This document shows positions 31,864 through 40,492 of a stretch of 64,000 nt of DNA, piece by piece. The notes beneath the pieces were generated by a model, which saw only the letters and a program-made list of their open reading frames with translations, was not told the DNA's origin and made no database searches. How positions within the stretch are numbered: the first letter of the stretch is position 1; every line of letters starts with the position of its first letter. Source of the DNA: an uncultured Lactobacillus sp. Lineage in GTDB: Bacteria; Bacillota; Bacilli; Lactobacillales; Lactobacillaceae. The DNA is taken from contig CALNAK010000021.1 of the NCBI GenBank assembly GCA_937874185.1, positions 124,001 through 188,000 on the forward strand. Direction: 5' to 3'. A program made the translations under genes and the position numbers.

Positions 31864-32811
31864 TCACTCCTGGAAGGTATTAATCAGTTCATCGAACCGT
31901 TTTAACCAAGTTTTTACTTCGTTCAAACCTTGATTATCACTTATCTGTGAATCATCTACTAAACCATACCTTAAAAGCATGGCTTTTGTCCAGAGGTCAG
32001 GGTCTTTTATTATTTCATCACCGAATGGATATACAAATGCGGCGTACAACGACAACTCCCCTTTAAAGTTCTCAAGCTGAGTTCCGTTGTCATCACTTAA
32101 TAATTTTTCTAATTCGTCACACATTTTCAAATAGACATCAGTTGTCATAATAGGCATTAACTTACTTGGAATGCAAGTTTTATTTTCGCCATAGAATGAA
32201 ATATCTACCTTTTCATCGTATCCTAACTTCAATAAATTCTCGAGAGCTTCACTTTTTAGAAGTGGATGTAACAAAGGATTCTCTAATAATAACTTAGCGC
32301 TATTAATGTAATCTACCTTGTTTAGCTCCCTTAACTTTCTTAATAATTGAATTTGATTAGCAGTCGATTCGGTAACTATAGAAAATAAGCGATTCATTAT
32401 TCGATCTTTTTCTGGTTTAAAGGATCGTTCATGACGGTCTTCAGCTATTTTGATTCTCTTAGTTACATCACTAATAAAATCTTCTTTAATATTTGGTGAT
32501 GACTCTAGGTCATAAAAATTAAGCATTTGATTTGCTAATAAAAAGTCATTATTTTCTAAAACAATATCCAATGCTAATTCTGCAGTGTCTGGTTTACTGA
32601 GGTAATAATTAAAATAATCTAAAATTACAGCTTCAGCATCCCCAGGCCTTTGTTGATTCAACAAAGAAGCAGCCAACCCCTTATTAATTGAGAATGACTG
32701 CTGTATTGCATAGGCCTGTGTATATAAATCAGCCGACTCTTCCCAATTGCCTTGGTCGAATGCTTCGTCAGCTTGATTAATGATTTTTTTTAGATTATCT
32801 GAATCGTCCAT
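31864..32811 (-). CDS. Tetratricopeptide-like repeat protein of unknown function
   Basis: This 315-residue protein is predominantly helical with TPR-like repeats near the N-terminus (ADEAFDQGNWEESADLYTQA, then SLLNQQRPGDAEAVILDYF). No catalytic motif, signal peptide or membrane segment is visible. I chose the ATG at 32811, preceded by TTGAGG; upstream in-frame TTG codons have no ribosome binding site. It lies 38 bp downstream of rnjB with no terminator between them, so it is probably cotranscribed with RNase J2 and may serve as a protein-interaction factor; that role is inference. Confidence 0.8.
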   Translation of the reverse strand: MDDSDNLKKIINQADEAFDQGNWEESADLYTQAYAIQQSFSINKGLAASLLNQQRPGDAEAVILDYFNYYLSKPDTAELALDIVLENNDFLLANQMLNFYDLESSPNIKEDFISDVTKRIKIAEDRHERSFKPEKDRIMNRLFSIVTESTANQIQLLRKLRELNKVDYINSAKLLLENPLLHPLLKSEALENLLKLGYDEKVDISFYGENKTCIPSKLMPIMTTDVYLKMCDELEKLLSDDNGTQLENFKGELSLYAAFVYPFGDEIIKDPDLWTKAMLLRYGLVDDSQISDNQGLNEVKTWLKRFDELINTFQE

Positions 32812-32849
32812 ATAGTACCTCAACAATATTTAGAATAAATCAAATTACT

Positions 32850-34547
32850 CTATTTCTTTGCTTTACGATGTCTGTTTTGATTGACTTCCATAATAACTGG
32901 AAGAATTACAGGGTGACGATTAGTTTGTTCATACAAGAAATGATTTAACTTATCACGAACACCTTGTTTTAAATCAGACCAATCAAAGTCTTTACTTGTT
33001 TGCATATAATCAACAATAGTATCAACGATGATATCTGAACTTTCACTTAACAAATCACGGCTAGCACGCATGTAAACAAATCCACGAGCCGTTATTTTAG
33101 GCTTAGCAACGACTTTTTTCTTCTTACGGTCAATTGTAGCTACCGCAATAAAAACGCCGTCCTCGGCCAATAATTCACGATCACGAAGCACAATACTACC
33201 AATATCGCCAACACCGATACCATCAATCATAGTATCTCCAGCTTCAATACCTTTTCCTTGATAGAATTGGCCGTTTTCATAGTTTAAAACGTCACCCTTC
33301 TTTGTAAGGAAAATATTTTGATAAGGGATACCTGTTTCATGTGCAATTCTTGCATGAGCATCCAACAAACGGTATTCACCTTGAACAGGAATAACATTTT
33401 CTGGATTAAGCAAGTTGATCATTAATTGAAGATCTGACTTGTTAGCATGACCGGATGAATGTTTATCATCACTAAGTGCCTTTACTTCAGCACCTGTACG
33501 ATAAATTGCATCTCTTGCCTTAGCGACAGTTGTATCCATAGCGTGTGAAGGAGTTGTGGCAATAAATACTAAATCTCCCTCTTCAACTTGGAATTTTGTC
33601 TTAGCAGCAGGATTAGCCATCTTTTGAAGTAATTTAACTGGTTCACCCATTTTACCTGTTTCAATAATAACTAATTTATCATTATCAACTGTATCTAATT
33701 CTTTAGGTGTTACTAACAATTCCTTATTACTAATCTTCAAATAGCCAAGATTCATTGCTGTTTTCAAAATCTTTTCAGCATCAGTTCCTGATAGGAAGAC
33801 TCTACGACCAGTTTTATCAGCAGCATCCAAAACTTGTTGCATTCTTTGAATGTTGGATGCAACTTGGGCCACAATAATACGACCATTATGATAACTGAAT
33901 GTATCTAAGATATATTCATAAATATCTCTTTCACTTGAATTTTCATATGGTGATTCAGCATTTGCGGAGTCACTTAACAAGGCTAGAACACGTTCGCTAC
34001 CAATTTTGGCGATACGACCGTAGTCTGTCTTGTATGTAGAAACAGCTGCTTGATCGAATTTAAAGTCTCCAGTATAGACAATTTGACCCTCTTCAGTTTT
34101 GATAACAGTTCCCAATGATCCAGGAATTGAATGAGTTGTCTTAAAGAATGACACTGAGGCTTGATCAAAATCAATAGCTGTATTCTCATCAATAACATGG
34201 AAGTTAGAGAATTTCTTACTACGGTTATCATTTGAACAAACAATCTTAGCTAACTCAATTGTCATTTCTGAACCGAATACCGGAATGTCATAGTCACTAA
34301 TTAGATAAGGTAAAGCTCCAATTGCATCAGCATGTCCATGTGACAAGAAGACACCAACTACTTTTTCAATATTACTCTTGATATAAGTCATATCAGGTAC
34401 GACCATATCAATCCCATAAAGATCATTGTCTGGGTATTGCAAACCAATATCCAAAATATAGATCTCATCATTTACTTCTACCGCGTACATATTTTTTCCA
34501 TTTTCACGTACGCCACTTAACAAAATTATCTTAATATTTTTGCTCAT
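32850..34547 (-). CDS. rnjB: Ribonuclease J2
   Basis: This 565-residue protein is a beta-CASP metallo-beta-lactamase-fold ribonuclease, the partner of RNase J1. Its metal-binding motif is altered: FLSHGHADAIGALPYL has Ala where RNase J1 has the last His of HGHEDH. The later motifs read HSSGHANKSD (J1: SGHGGQEE) and PVQGEYRLLD (J1: PIHGEYRM, His changed to Gln). This pattern is known for J2 proteins, which are weak enzymes and work mainly in a complex with J1. I prefer the ATG at 34547 over one 6 bp upstream, because GAGAG abuts the latter. The intact J1 gene is at 53.4 kb. Confidence 0.93.
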   Translation of the reverse strand: MSKNIKIILLSGVRENGKNMYAVEVNDEIYILDIGLQYPDNDLYGIDMVVPDMTYIKSNIEKVVGVFLSHGHADAIGALPYLISDYDIPVFGSEMTIELAKIVCSNDNRSKKFSNFHVIDENTAIDFDQASVSFFKTTHSIPGSLGTVIKTEEGQIVYTGDFKFDQAAVSTYKTDYGRIAKIGSERVLALLSDSANAESPYENSSERDIYEYILDTFSYHNGRIIVAQVASNIQRMQQVLDAADKTGRRVFLSGTDAEKILKTAMNLGYLKISNKELLVTPKELDTVDNDKLVIIETGKMGEPVKLLQKMANPAAKTKFQVEEGDLVFIATTPSHAMDTTVAKARDAIYRTGAEVKALSDDKHSSGHANKSDLQLMINLLNPENVIPVQGEYRLLDAHARIAHETGIPYQNIFLTKKGDVLNYENGQFYQGKGIEAGDTMIDGIGVGDIGSIVLRDRELLAEDGVFIAVATIDRKKKKVVAKPKITARGFVYMRASRDLLSESSDIIVDTIVDYMQTSKDFDWSDLKQGVRDKLNHFLYEQTNRHPVILPVIMEVNQNRHRKAKK

Positions 34548-34641
34548 TTTCATCTCTCATTTCATTAAAATAGCATAGATCATAATATTCTATTGTGATT
34601 CTTAAGTCTTTCTAAGACTATTTAAGCTATACCTGTTTGCT

Positions 34642-34654
34642 ATTCTACCATATC
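34642..34654 (-). promoter_or_regulatory. Candidate extended -10 promoter of rnjB
   Basis: Minus-strand GATATGGTAGAAT contains TGGTAGAAT, an extended -10 box, between the rpsO terminator and rnjB. The identical 13 bases occur upstream of rpoY-rnjA (53038-53050). Confidence 0.5.
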
Positions 34655-34678
34655 AATGACTATTTATAAAAATTAAGC

Positions 34679-34712
34679 AAAAAAAATAGGAGATCCATTT
34701 CTGGATTCTCCT
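34679..34712 (-). terminator. Intrinsic terminator of rpsO
   Basis: AGGAGAATCCA and TGGATCTCCT (one unpaired A) form a stem with a GAAA loop, followed by ATTTTTTTT on the minus strand. Confidence 0.85.
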
Positions 34713-34722
34713 AAAATAAAAA

Positions 34723-34992
34723 TTAACGACGTAGTCCTAATGACTTAATCAAGTCACGGTAACGTGTAATATCTTTGTTCTTTAGGTAACCTAACAAGTT
34801 ACGACGGTGACCAATCTTCTTAAGAAGACCAACATATGAATGGTGATCTTTCTTGTTAACTTTCAAGTGATCGTTCAATGAGTTAATATCGTATGTTAAT
34901 ACAGCAATTTGTACTTCTGGAGAACCAGTGTCTCCATCTTTACGTGCGTATTGCTTAATAATTTCGTTTTTCTTTTCTTTTGAAATAGCCAT
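34723..34992 (-). CDS. rpsO: 30S ribosomal protein S15
   Basis: S15 is a primary 16S rRNA-binding protein. The 89-residue sequence is the standard length and contains DTGSPEVQIAVLTYDINSLNDHL in its first half, quoted here only for DTGSPEVQIAVLT, plus the conserved HHSYVGLLKKIGHRRNLLGYL region. AAGGTGA precedes the ATG. It is monocistronic with its own terminator. Confidence 0.97.
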   Translation of the reverse strand: MAISKEKKNEIIKQYARKDGDTGSPEVQIAVLTYDINSLNDHLKVNKKDHHSYVGLLKKIGHRRNLLGYLKNKDITRYRDLIKSLGLRR

Positions 34993-35132
34993 TTCAATTC
35001 ACCTTTTCCTTATATATTTAGCCAAACTATGCTTGCGTTGGTGATTCGTCAAACAGAGCATGGTTAACACATCTAAATAATTTACTACAAATCGGACTAT
35101 TTTGCAATACTAGAAAAAAAATTGACATTTCA

Positions 35133-35161
35133 TTGCATTGCTAATCTGAATTATGTATAAT
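35133..35161 (+). promoter_or_regulatory. Sigma-A promoter of rpsT
   Basis: TTGCAT and TATAAT are spaced exactly 17 bp apart, about 50 bp upstream of rpsT. Confidence 0.7.
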
Positions 35162-35208
35162 TCTATGTATTGAGTTTTAAGCTTACTAGGTAATCGGAGG
35201 TGAAATCA

Positions 35209-35457
35209 ATGCCACAAATTAAATCTGCTATGAAGCGTGTGAAGACTATCGAAAGTGCTACTCTTCGCAACAATTCACAAAGAAGTTCAATGCGTTCAGC
35301 AATTAAGAACTTTGAAGCATCAGCTGCTAATAACGCTGACAATAAAGAAGATATGTTTAGAACAGCCGTTCGAGCAATCGACATGGCTAAGTCTAAAGGC
35401 CTAATCAAGGCTAACAAGGCTGCACGTGATAAGTCAAGACTTGCTAAATTGAATTAA
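35209..35457 (+). CDS. rpsT: 30S ribosomal protein S20
   Basis: S20 binds 16S rRNA and helps assemble the small subunit. The 82-residue basic helical protein (MPQIKSAMKRVKTIESATLR at the start) has normal length. I chose the ATG at 35209 because GGAGGT lies 7 nt upstream; the in-frame GTG at 35200 overlaps that site. It is monocistronic, on the opposite strand to holA, and ends at a terminator. Confidence 0.95.
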   Translation: MPQIKSAMKRVKTIESATLRNNSQRSSMRSAIKNFEASAANNADNKEDMFRTAVRAIDMAKSKGLIKANKAARDKSRLAKLN

Positions 35458-35461
35458 TCTT

Positions 35462-35487
35462 AAGCGACCATATGGTTGCTTTTTTAT
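35462..35487 (+). terminator. Intrinsic terminator of rpsT
   Basis: AAGCGACC and GGTTGCTT (8 bp with one G-U) surround ATAT and are followed by TTTTTA. Confidence 0.85.
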
Positions 35488-35493
35488 TTACCC

Positions 35494-35527
35494 AAAAAAG
35501 GGACTCAGAGTAATCTGAGTCCCTTTT
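35494..35527 (-). terminator. Intrinsic terminator of the comEA-comEC-holA operon
   Basis: GGGACTCAGA and TCTGAGTCCC pair perfectly (10 bp, 4-nt loop) and are followed by TTTTTT on the minus strand. Confidence 0.9.
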
Positions 35528-35528
35528 C

Positions 35529-36542
35529 TTATGCAAATTTTGCAATAAAAAGATCAAATAGTAGTTCTTTATCACCTTGTCCAGACTTAATTTGATAATC
35601 AACATTAACAATATCGTGGTACATGATTTGTAATTGCTTCATATTTAAGTTTCTTGACTGTCGATGAGACAATTTAACCCGATATGGATGTAATTTAAGA
35701 TTTTTAGAGATTGTTGCTTCAGACAATCCCTTCTCTGAAAGAATCTTTACCTGTATCAAAAGACGTAATTGTGAAATTAAAATAGCTATCAATAAAATCG
35801 GATCAATTTTTTGTAATAGAAATTGGTGATATAACTCTTCTGCTTGATAAATATTCTTATTAAGAATTTCATTCATTAAGTCGAAGACATTATCTTCCAA
35901 CGATTGTGGCACCAATTCTGACACTGCAACCTTATCAATCTTTTTTGTTTGTAGCGAATACATTTTCAATTTATCTAGTTGGTTCGTAATAACGGAGTAA
36001 TTGCCCTTAGTTTTATTGATCAATAAATCCAATGCCTCTGGATCAATTTGATATCCATCAGTTTTTAGATCATTATTGACCGTTCTAGTTAGAATTGGCC
36101 CTTCCATTTGGCCGGCATCGACCATTACTGCCAATTTTTTAAGTTGCTTAACTATTTTTTTACGAGAATCTAACTTATCATATGAAGCAAAAATTACCAT
36201 AATAGTAGATGGGGTTGGATTCTGAATATACTTCAACAGTAATTCAACATCTTGTTCCACAACATTTTTAGCTCTCTCGCCAGTTAAAAAATACGGATTT
36301 TCCGCAAAGACCAATCTTCTCTCGCCAAAAAAAGGAGCTGAAATTGCTTCATTAATTACGTCTCCTAGTGGAACTTCTTCTAAATCAAAGTTAGAAAAAT
36401 TCATATCCCTTTCTTCCGGAGACATAATATTCTTAAATGATTTTTGAATATCCTTAATAAATACTCGTTCTTTTCCGGTAATCAAATAAATATTACTTAA
36501 ATTACCCTGTTTCAAATTATTTTTCAGTTCGGTTATTTTCAA
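35529..36542 (-). CDS. holA: DNA polymerase III subunit delta
   Basis: HolA is the clamp-loader subunit that opens the beta sliding clamp. The 337-residue protein has the family's N-terminal NIYLITGKERVFIKDIQKSF, FFGERRLVFAENPYFLTG and the clamp-loader core (PSTIMVIFASYDKLDSRKKI), then helical domain III. I prefer the TTG at 36542, which has AAAGG 9 nt upstream; the GTG at 36551 abuts that site. It overlaps the 3' end of comEC, so it is translationally coupled. The comEC-holA order is common in Firmicutes. Confidence 0.9.
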   Translation of the reverse strand: MKITELKNNLKQGNLSNIYLITGKERVFIKDIQKSFKNIMSPEERDMNFSNFDLEEVPLGDVINEAISAPFFGERRLVFAENPYFLTGERAKNVVEQDVELLLKYIQNPTPSTIMVIFASYDKLDSRKKIVKQLKKLAVMVDAGQMEGPILTRTVNNDLKTDGYQIDPEALDLLINKTKGNYSVITNQLDKLKMYSLQTKKIDKVAVSELVPQSLEDNVFDLMNEILNKNIYQAEELYHQFLLQKIDPILLIAILISQLRLLIQVKILSEKGLSEATISKNLKLHPYRVKLSHRQSRNLNMKQLQIMYHDIVNVDYQIKSGQGDKELLFDLFIAKFA

Positions 36543-38769
36543 ACAAGTCACCCTTTAAGAAAGTTGTTATCTTTTCCTCATCATTAAAGAAGGAATAATA
36601 CCAAGATATCATACCATATTCAGCAGTATTTAAGTATTGTACCCGATGCTGTTGTAGACGTTGAATCGTTTCTTTATTTGGGTGACCATAGCGATTATTA
36701 ACCCCAGCTGAAATAAAACCAAGTTGCGGTTTTATAACATTTAATAATTCATCACTCGTAGATGTTTTTGAACCGTGATGACCGAGTTTTAAATAATCCA
36801 CATGGAATTTATGGTCCATAATAATTTTCTTTTCAGAAGCAACATCCAAATCACCTGTAAATAACCAATTCTTATTTTTAATACGTGCTAATAATGTTAA
36901 AGAATCACTATTTTCCCCAACACCTTTAACTTTCGGCCATAAAACCTGCCATTTAATGAAGCCAGTGTCCAAAATATCTCCCTGTTTCAAGGCTTGAAAC
37001 TTTATCTGTGGATACTTCTTCATAATTTCTTTAATCCGCGTATTTTGTTCTAAACCAGTACCAAAAGCTACTTCTTTAACCTTAAACTTCTCTAATAAAG
37101 AGTCCAAATTCCCAATATGATCAACATCTTTATGTGATAAAAACAGTTTGTCAATATAGGAAATCCCTTGTGACCTTAAAAAAGGAATCGTACTGTTATC
37201 AATTTGATCACTAGTAGTATGTTTTTCCCATTGTTTTGAAGGTAACTTTAATTTACCACCAGTATCAATCAAAAAAGTCTTACGAATCAATGGTGTAGTT
37301 ATCAAAATGCTATCACCCTGCCCTACATCAATCAGAGTAACCGATCCCCAGATTGGAAATTTATTTAAAGCAACACAAATAGTAAAGATAATCGTGAACT
37401 GAATTAAATATTTATTCCAAAAATTTTTACTTTCAACGTAGAAAATCACAATAATTACTAAAATTAAAATTATCCAACTGGGAAATCTTCCTGTCACAAA
37501 CATAAAGTTATTATCTTTTGAAATGTAATCCAATAAACCATACATTTTTTCAAAACTATTGTTGATAAATTTCCAAAAACTCCAATTAACTGTTAATGAT
37601 GAAATAATTGTAATTGGTAAAATAACGTATGAAAAAAATGGCACGAAAAAAAGATTTGCTAATAAGGTCAGCCAATTAAACTGATACATGTAAACGCAGA
37701 TCAACGGCAAGCTGACAAGATTCATCTTAAACGTCATCAACAAGAAACTTGTTTTCTGATATAGATAAAGAATAGCAAATGACAACAGAAAGCTTAATTG
37801 TCCACCCATTTCAAGTATGGCAAAAGGATAAATAAACATACAGATTATTAACGTCAAACTGAATATATCCAACCGGCTCATAGATATATTCAATTTTTTA
37901 AAGATTATGCCTAACATAGCTAAAACAATTGCTCGCCAGATACCACTTTTTGAACCTACTAGAATCCCATAACATGGCAGAATAAAAAGCATTACCGTGT
38001 CGATCCATTCTAACGGGAACCTAAACAACGAAGTTATCTTTCTGATAATGGTCAACAATATTAAAACATGTAATCCCGATAAACTAAATAAATGGATTAC
38101 ACCTAAAACACTGAGGATTTTTAAGAAATTCTTGTCAGAATATTCTGTATAGCCAACGATTAAACTTTGAGCATGTATCCTCAGCCATTTGGGAAGTTGT
38201 GCTAAATAATTTATTGTATGTATTCGTAAAACATTTATTTTGTCATTAATAGTTCTTGGTACATACTTATTTATTCTTTTTATGTCATTGATTTGGGCAT
38301 TAAAATAAATCCCCTTGTTCGTCAAATATTTAAAATAATTAAATTCACCAATATTGCGTGATTTAGAAATTTTTTCAATTTTTTTAACATCGACTCGAAT
38401 CTCAACTATCTCATTTAATTTTACCCAAAAAGCCTGTTCTTCTTTCGTTTTAAGACGGTAAATAAACTTTACGGTTTGTTTATTAGTTAACATCTCACCT
38501 GTCATAATATCGCCATTAACAGTTATTTTATCTGGAGATATGATTGCTGATTTTATTTCAGGCGGTTCATGTACTTGTTGACTGATCAACTGACATCTTA
38601 TTAGAAAACTAAATAACAGAATCAATGTAAGAATATTTAACTTTAAACTCTTCAAAAATAGTATTCGTATTCCAATTAGAATCAAGAAAACAATAAACAA
38701 TTTTGATTCAAAATAAGTAGCCATCAAGAGTGCTACTACAAGGGCTGGAAAAATCAAAAATCCTTTCAT
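36517..38769 (-). CDS. comEC: DNA internalisation/competence protein ComEC/Rec2
   Basis: ComEC forms the membrane channel for single-stranded DNA during natural transformation. The 750-residue protein has an N-terminal hydrophobic region and OB-like domain, the central competence domain (SLSGLHVLILLTIIRKI near residue 226, further membrane segments to about 480), and a C-terminal metallo-beta-lactamase-like domain with VGQGDSILI, LSHKDVDHIGNL and LGHHGSKTSTSDE. All motifs look intact, so the gene appears functional. Its ATG lies three bases after the comEA stop with no clear ribosome binding site, suggesting translational reinitiation. Whether this organism is transformable is not shown. Confidence 0.95.
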   Translation of the reverse strand: MKGFLIFPALVVALLMATYFESKLFIVFLILIGIRILFLKSLKLNILTLILLFSFLIRCQLISQQVHEPPEIKSAIISPDKITVNGDIMTGEMLTNKQTVKFIYRLKTKEEQAFWVKLNEIVEIRVDVKKIEKISKSRNIGEFNYFKYLTNKGIYFNAQINDIKRINKYVPRTINDKINVLRIHTINYLAQLPKWLRIHAQSLIVGYTEYSDKNFLKILSVLGVIHLFSLSGLHVLILLTIIRKITSLFRFPLEWIDTVMLFILPCYGILVGSKSGIWRAIVLAMLGIIFKKLNISMSRLDIFSLTLIICMFIYPFAILEMGGQLSFLLSFAILYLYQKTSFLLMTFKMNLVSLPLICVYMYQFNWLTLLANLFFVPFFSYVILPITIISSLTVNWSFWKFINNSFEKMYGLLDYISKDNNFMFVTGRFPSWIILILVIIVIFYVESKNFWNKYLIQFTIIFTICVALNKFPIWGSVTLIDVGQGDSILITTPLIRKTFLIDTGGKLKLPSKQWEKHTTSDQIDNSTIPFLRSQGISYIDKLFLSHKDVDHIGNLDSLLEKFKVKEVAFGTGLEQNTRIKEIMKKYPQIKFQALKQGDILDTGFIKWQVLWPKVKGVGENSDSLTLLARIKNKNWLFTGDLDVASEKKIIMDHKFHVDYLKLGHHGSKTSTSDELLNVIKPQLGFISAGVNNRYGHPNKETIQRLQQHRVQYLNTAEYGMISWYYSFFNDEEKITTFLKGDLFENNRTEK

Positions 38770-38772
38770 AAG

Positions 38773-39390
38773 TTATACAGTTAATTGATCTTTTAATTTG
38801 TCCAAACTCTTCTCACCGATACCAGACACACCAGTTAAAGCATGTAAATCTTTGAAATCACCATTTTTCTGCCGATATTCAATAATCTTTTCAGCCTTCT
38901 TAGGACCGATTCCCGTCACATTCTTAAAATCATCAACTGTTGCTGTATTAATATTTACAACTTTTTTGCTACTACCTTGTGCAGAACTACTAACGTTTGG
39001 TCGTGCTGTTTCGCCAATCGTTGGAACATAAATTTGCATCTGATCTTGAACCCGCTGTGCTTGATTGATTTGTTTTAATTCAGCATTGGGATTAATTCCA
39101 CCTGCCAAGCGTATTACCTCTTGAACTATAACATCCTTTTTAACACGATAAACTCCCGGATTCTTGACAGCACCTTGAATATCGACTACCAACAATTTAT
39201 CTTTCTTATCATCGACCTTATCTGATTTTGCTTCCGACTTCTTTACTTCTACTTCTTCCGTTTTCAATTCATTTTTAACTGGTCGTGACTGTTGACTCAT
39301 CCAAAAATATCCTAAGCCTAATGTCACAACGATTAGTACCATTGGAATCATAATTTTATTCTGTTTAATATGGGTTACTAACTCATCCAT
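38773..39390 (-). CDS. comEA: Competence DNA receptor ComEA
   Basis: ComEA is the membrane-anchored double-stranded DNA receptor for transformation. The 205-residue protein has one N-terminal transmembrane helix (about residues 14-31), a charged linker, an SLBB domain (about 68-115, VVDIQGAVKNPGVYRVK) and a C-terminal double helix-hairpin-helix (VNINTATVDDFKNVTGIGPK, then LTGVSGIGEKSLDKL). I chose the ATG at 39390, 8 nt after GAGG; two nearby upstream starts overlap that site. It is the first gene of comEA-comEC-holA; comEB is absent, as usual in lactobacilli. Confidence 0.95.
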   Translation of the reverse strand: MDELVTHIKQNKIMIPMVLIVVTLGLGYFWMSQQSRPVKNELKTEEVEVKKSEAKSDKVDDKKDKLLVVDIQGAVKNPGVYRVKKDVIVQEVIRLAGGINPNAELKQINQAQRVQDQMQIYVPTIGETARPNVSSSAQGSSKKVVNINTATVDDFKNVTGIGPKKAEKIIEYRQKNGDFKDLHALTGVSGIGEKSLDKLKDQLTV

Positions 39391-39416
39391 TTTCATCACC
39401 TCAAATAAAATTACGT

Positions 39417-39445
39417 AAAAAAAACAGCCCTTATTTGGACTGTTT
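39417..39445 (-). terminator. Intrinsic terminator overlapping the end of the SepM-like gene
   Basis: Minus-strand AAACAGTCC and GGGCTGTTT (one G-U) enclose AAATAA, which contains the stop codon, and are followed by a T run. It separates the ftsW-to-protease operon from comEA. Confidence 0.8.
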
Positions 39446-40486
39446 CGTTTTTTCTAGATAATTAATCGCATCATTCAAATTCTTAACTGGGACAATCTTC
39501 ATCTTCGTATGAATCTTCTTAGCAGCACCCTTAGCTAGATTATAGTTATTGACGTAGCCAGGTTCATACTTCTTGATTTCCTTTGTAACTGGATCATCTG
39601 GGGCAAAGAAAACAGTTGCTCCCATTGCAGAGGCAGCGTAGACTTTCTTTTCAATCCCACCAATTGGACCAACAGTTCCATCTGGAGCAATCGTTCCGGT
39701 ACCAGCAATTGTACGTCCATTTTTAAGGTCGTTATTAGCAATTTGTGAATAAACTTGTAGAGTAAACATCAAACCAGCTGACGGACCACCGATATCACCA
39801 GCGTTAATATTAGTTGGTGGATTTCCCTTAGCTTCTGTATTGTCAGTTAGAGTAATTCCCAAACCAAAACGTTTAGTATCGGCTAATCTAACTAAACCAC
39901 CAGAAGTAGATTTCTTTTTACCATCACGTAAGAAAGTAATTTTGACAGTGGATTTCTTGTCCTGTTTCTTAACATAATTAATAAATTGGTTAGCACTATT
40001 AAAATGAAAGCCATTAATAGCAGTAATCGTATCGCCAATTTCCAATTTATTCTTAAACTCAGAATTATCCATGACATCCATTATATAAACGCCCAAATAC
40101 TTCTTGGTGAAAGGTTTATCAGCTCTCGAATAAGCAGCCTGAACCGCATTATTCTGGGCAGATTGCATATAATACTGTTGAACCTTGAAATATTGCTGAC
40201 TACTTTCATCACCCATTAAATCTTTTTGTGAATAAATAGTCTCAAAATCATTTCCTAAAGATTTTAAAAGTGTAAAGGGTGTTCCACTAACAATTCCAAC
40301 CGTTGTTAATAGGAAATTACCCTTTTTCTTATCCTGCTTACCGTCAACCTTAACAAATTGAGAAGTATCTTCAGCACTACCAGGAACTTCCAAATAATAA
40401 CCAGTTGGCGTTATGAAAAATGCCACAACGACAATAAAAATAAATATGGCACCAAAGATTTTATTTCTAGTTTTGTTAAATTTCAA
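39431..40486 (-). CDS. SepM/YlbL-type PDZ and Lon-like membrane serine protease
   Basis: This 351-residue protein has one N-terminal transmembrane helix (about residues 9-27), an extracytoplasmic PDZ domain (about 125-210, LGVYIMDVMDNSEFKNKLEIG) and a C-terminal Lon-type protease domain with the Ser-Lys dyad: serine in GDIGGPSAGLMFTL and lysine in GGIEKKVYAASAMGATVFF. In streptococci SepM trims competence-stimulating peptide outside the cell; in Bacillus YlbL cleaves division inhibitors. Its position next to the competence genes and downstream of coaD is the standard one in Firmicutes. The natural substrate here is unknown. Confidence 0.92.
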   Translation of the reverse strand: MKFNKTRNKIFGAIFIFIVVVAFFITPTGYYLEVPGSAEDTSQFVKVDGKQDKKKGNFLLTTVGIVSGTPFTLLKSLGNDFETIYSQKDLMGDESSQQYFKVQQYYMQSAQNNAVQAAYSRADKPFTKKYLGVYIMDVMDNSEFKNKLEIGDTITAINGFHFNSANQFINYVKKQDKKSTVKITFLRDGKKKSTSGGLVRLADTKRFGLGITLTDNTEAKGNPPTNINAGDIGGPSAGLMFTLQVYSQIANNDLKNGRTIAGTGTIAPDGTVGPIGGIEKKVYAASAMGATVFFAPDDPVTKEIKKYEPGYVNNYNLAKGAAKKIHTKMKIVPVKNLNDAINYLEKTKQSK

Positions 40487-40492
40487 AATAAA

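Noticed and set aside
31800..31870. Terminator after the TPR gene at 31.9 kb
   Set aside because: AGTGAAA/TTTCACT can pair, but no T run follows on the minus strand, so I did not call it.
35122..35127. TTGACA upstream of rpsT as the -35 box
   Set aside because: It is 28 bp from the TATAAT, too far. TTGCAT with 17-bp spacing fits better.
35163..35417. 84-residue ORF antisense to rpsT
   Set aside because: It is the mirror frame of a well-supported ribosomal protein gene, has no ribosome binding site and no recognisable domain.
39410..39417. Possible ComX/cin box upstream of comEA
   Set aside because: TACGTAAT on the minus strand agrees with TACGAATA at only about five of eight positions and overlaps the T tract of the preceding terminator.
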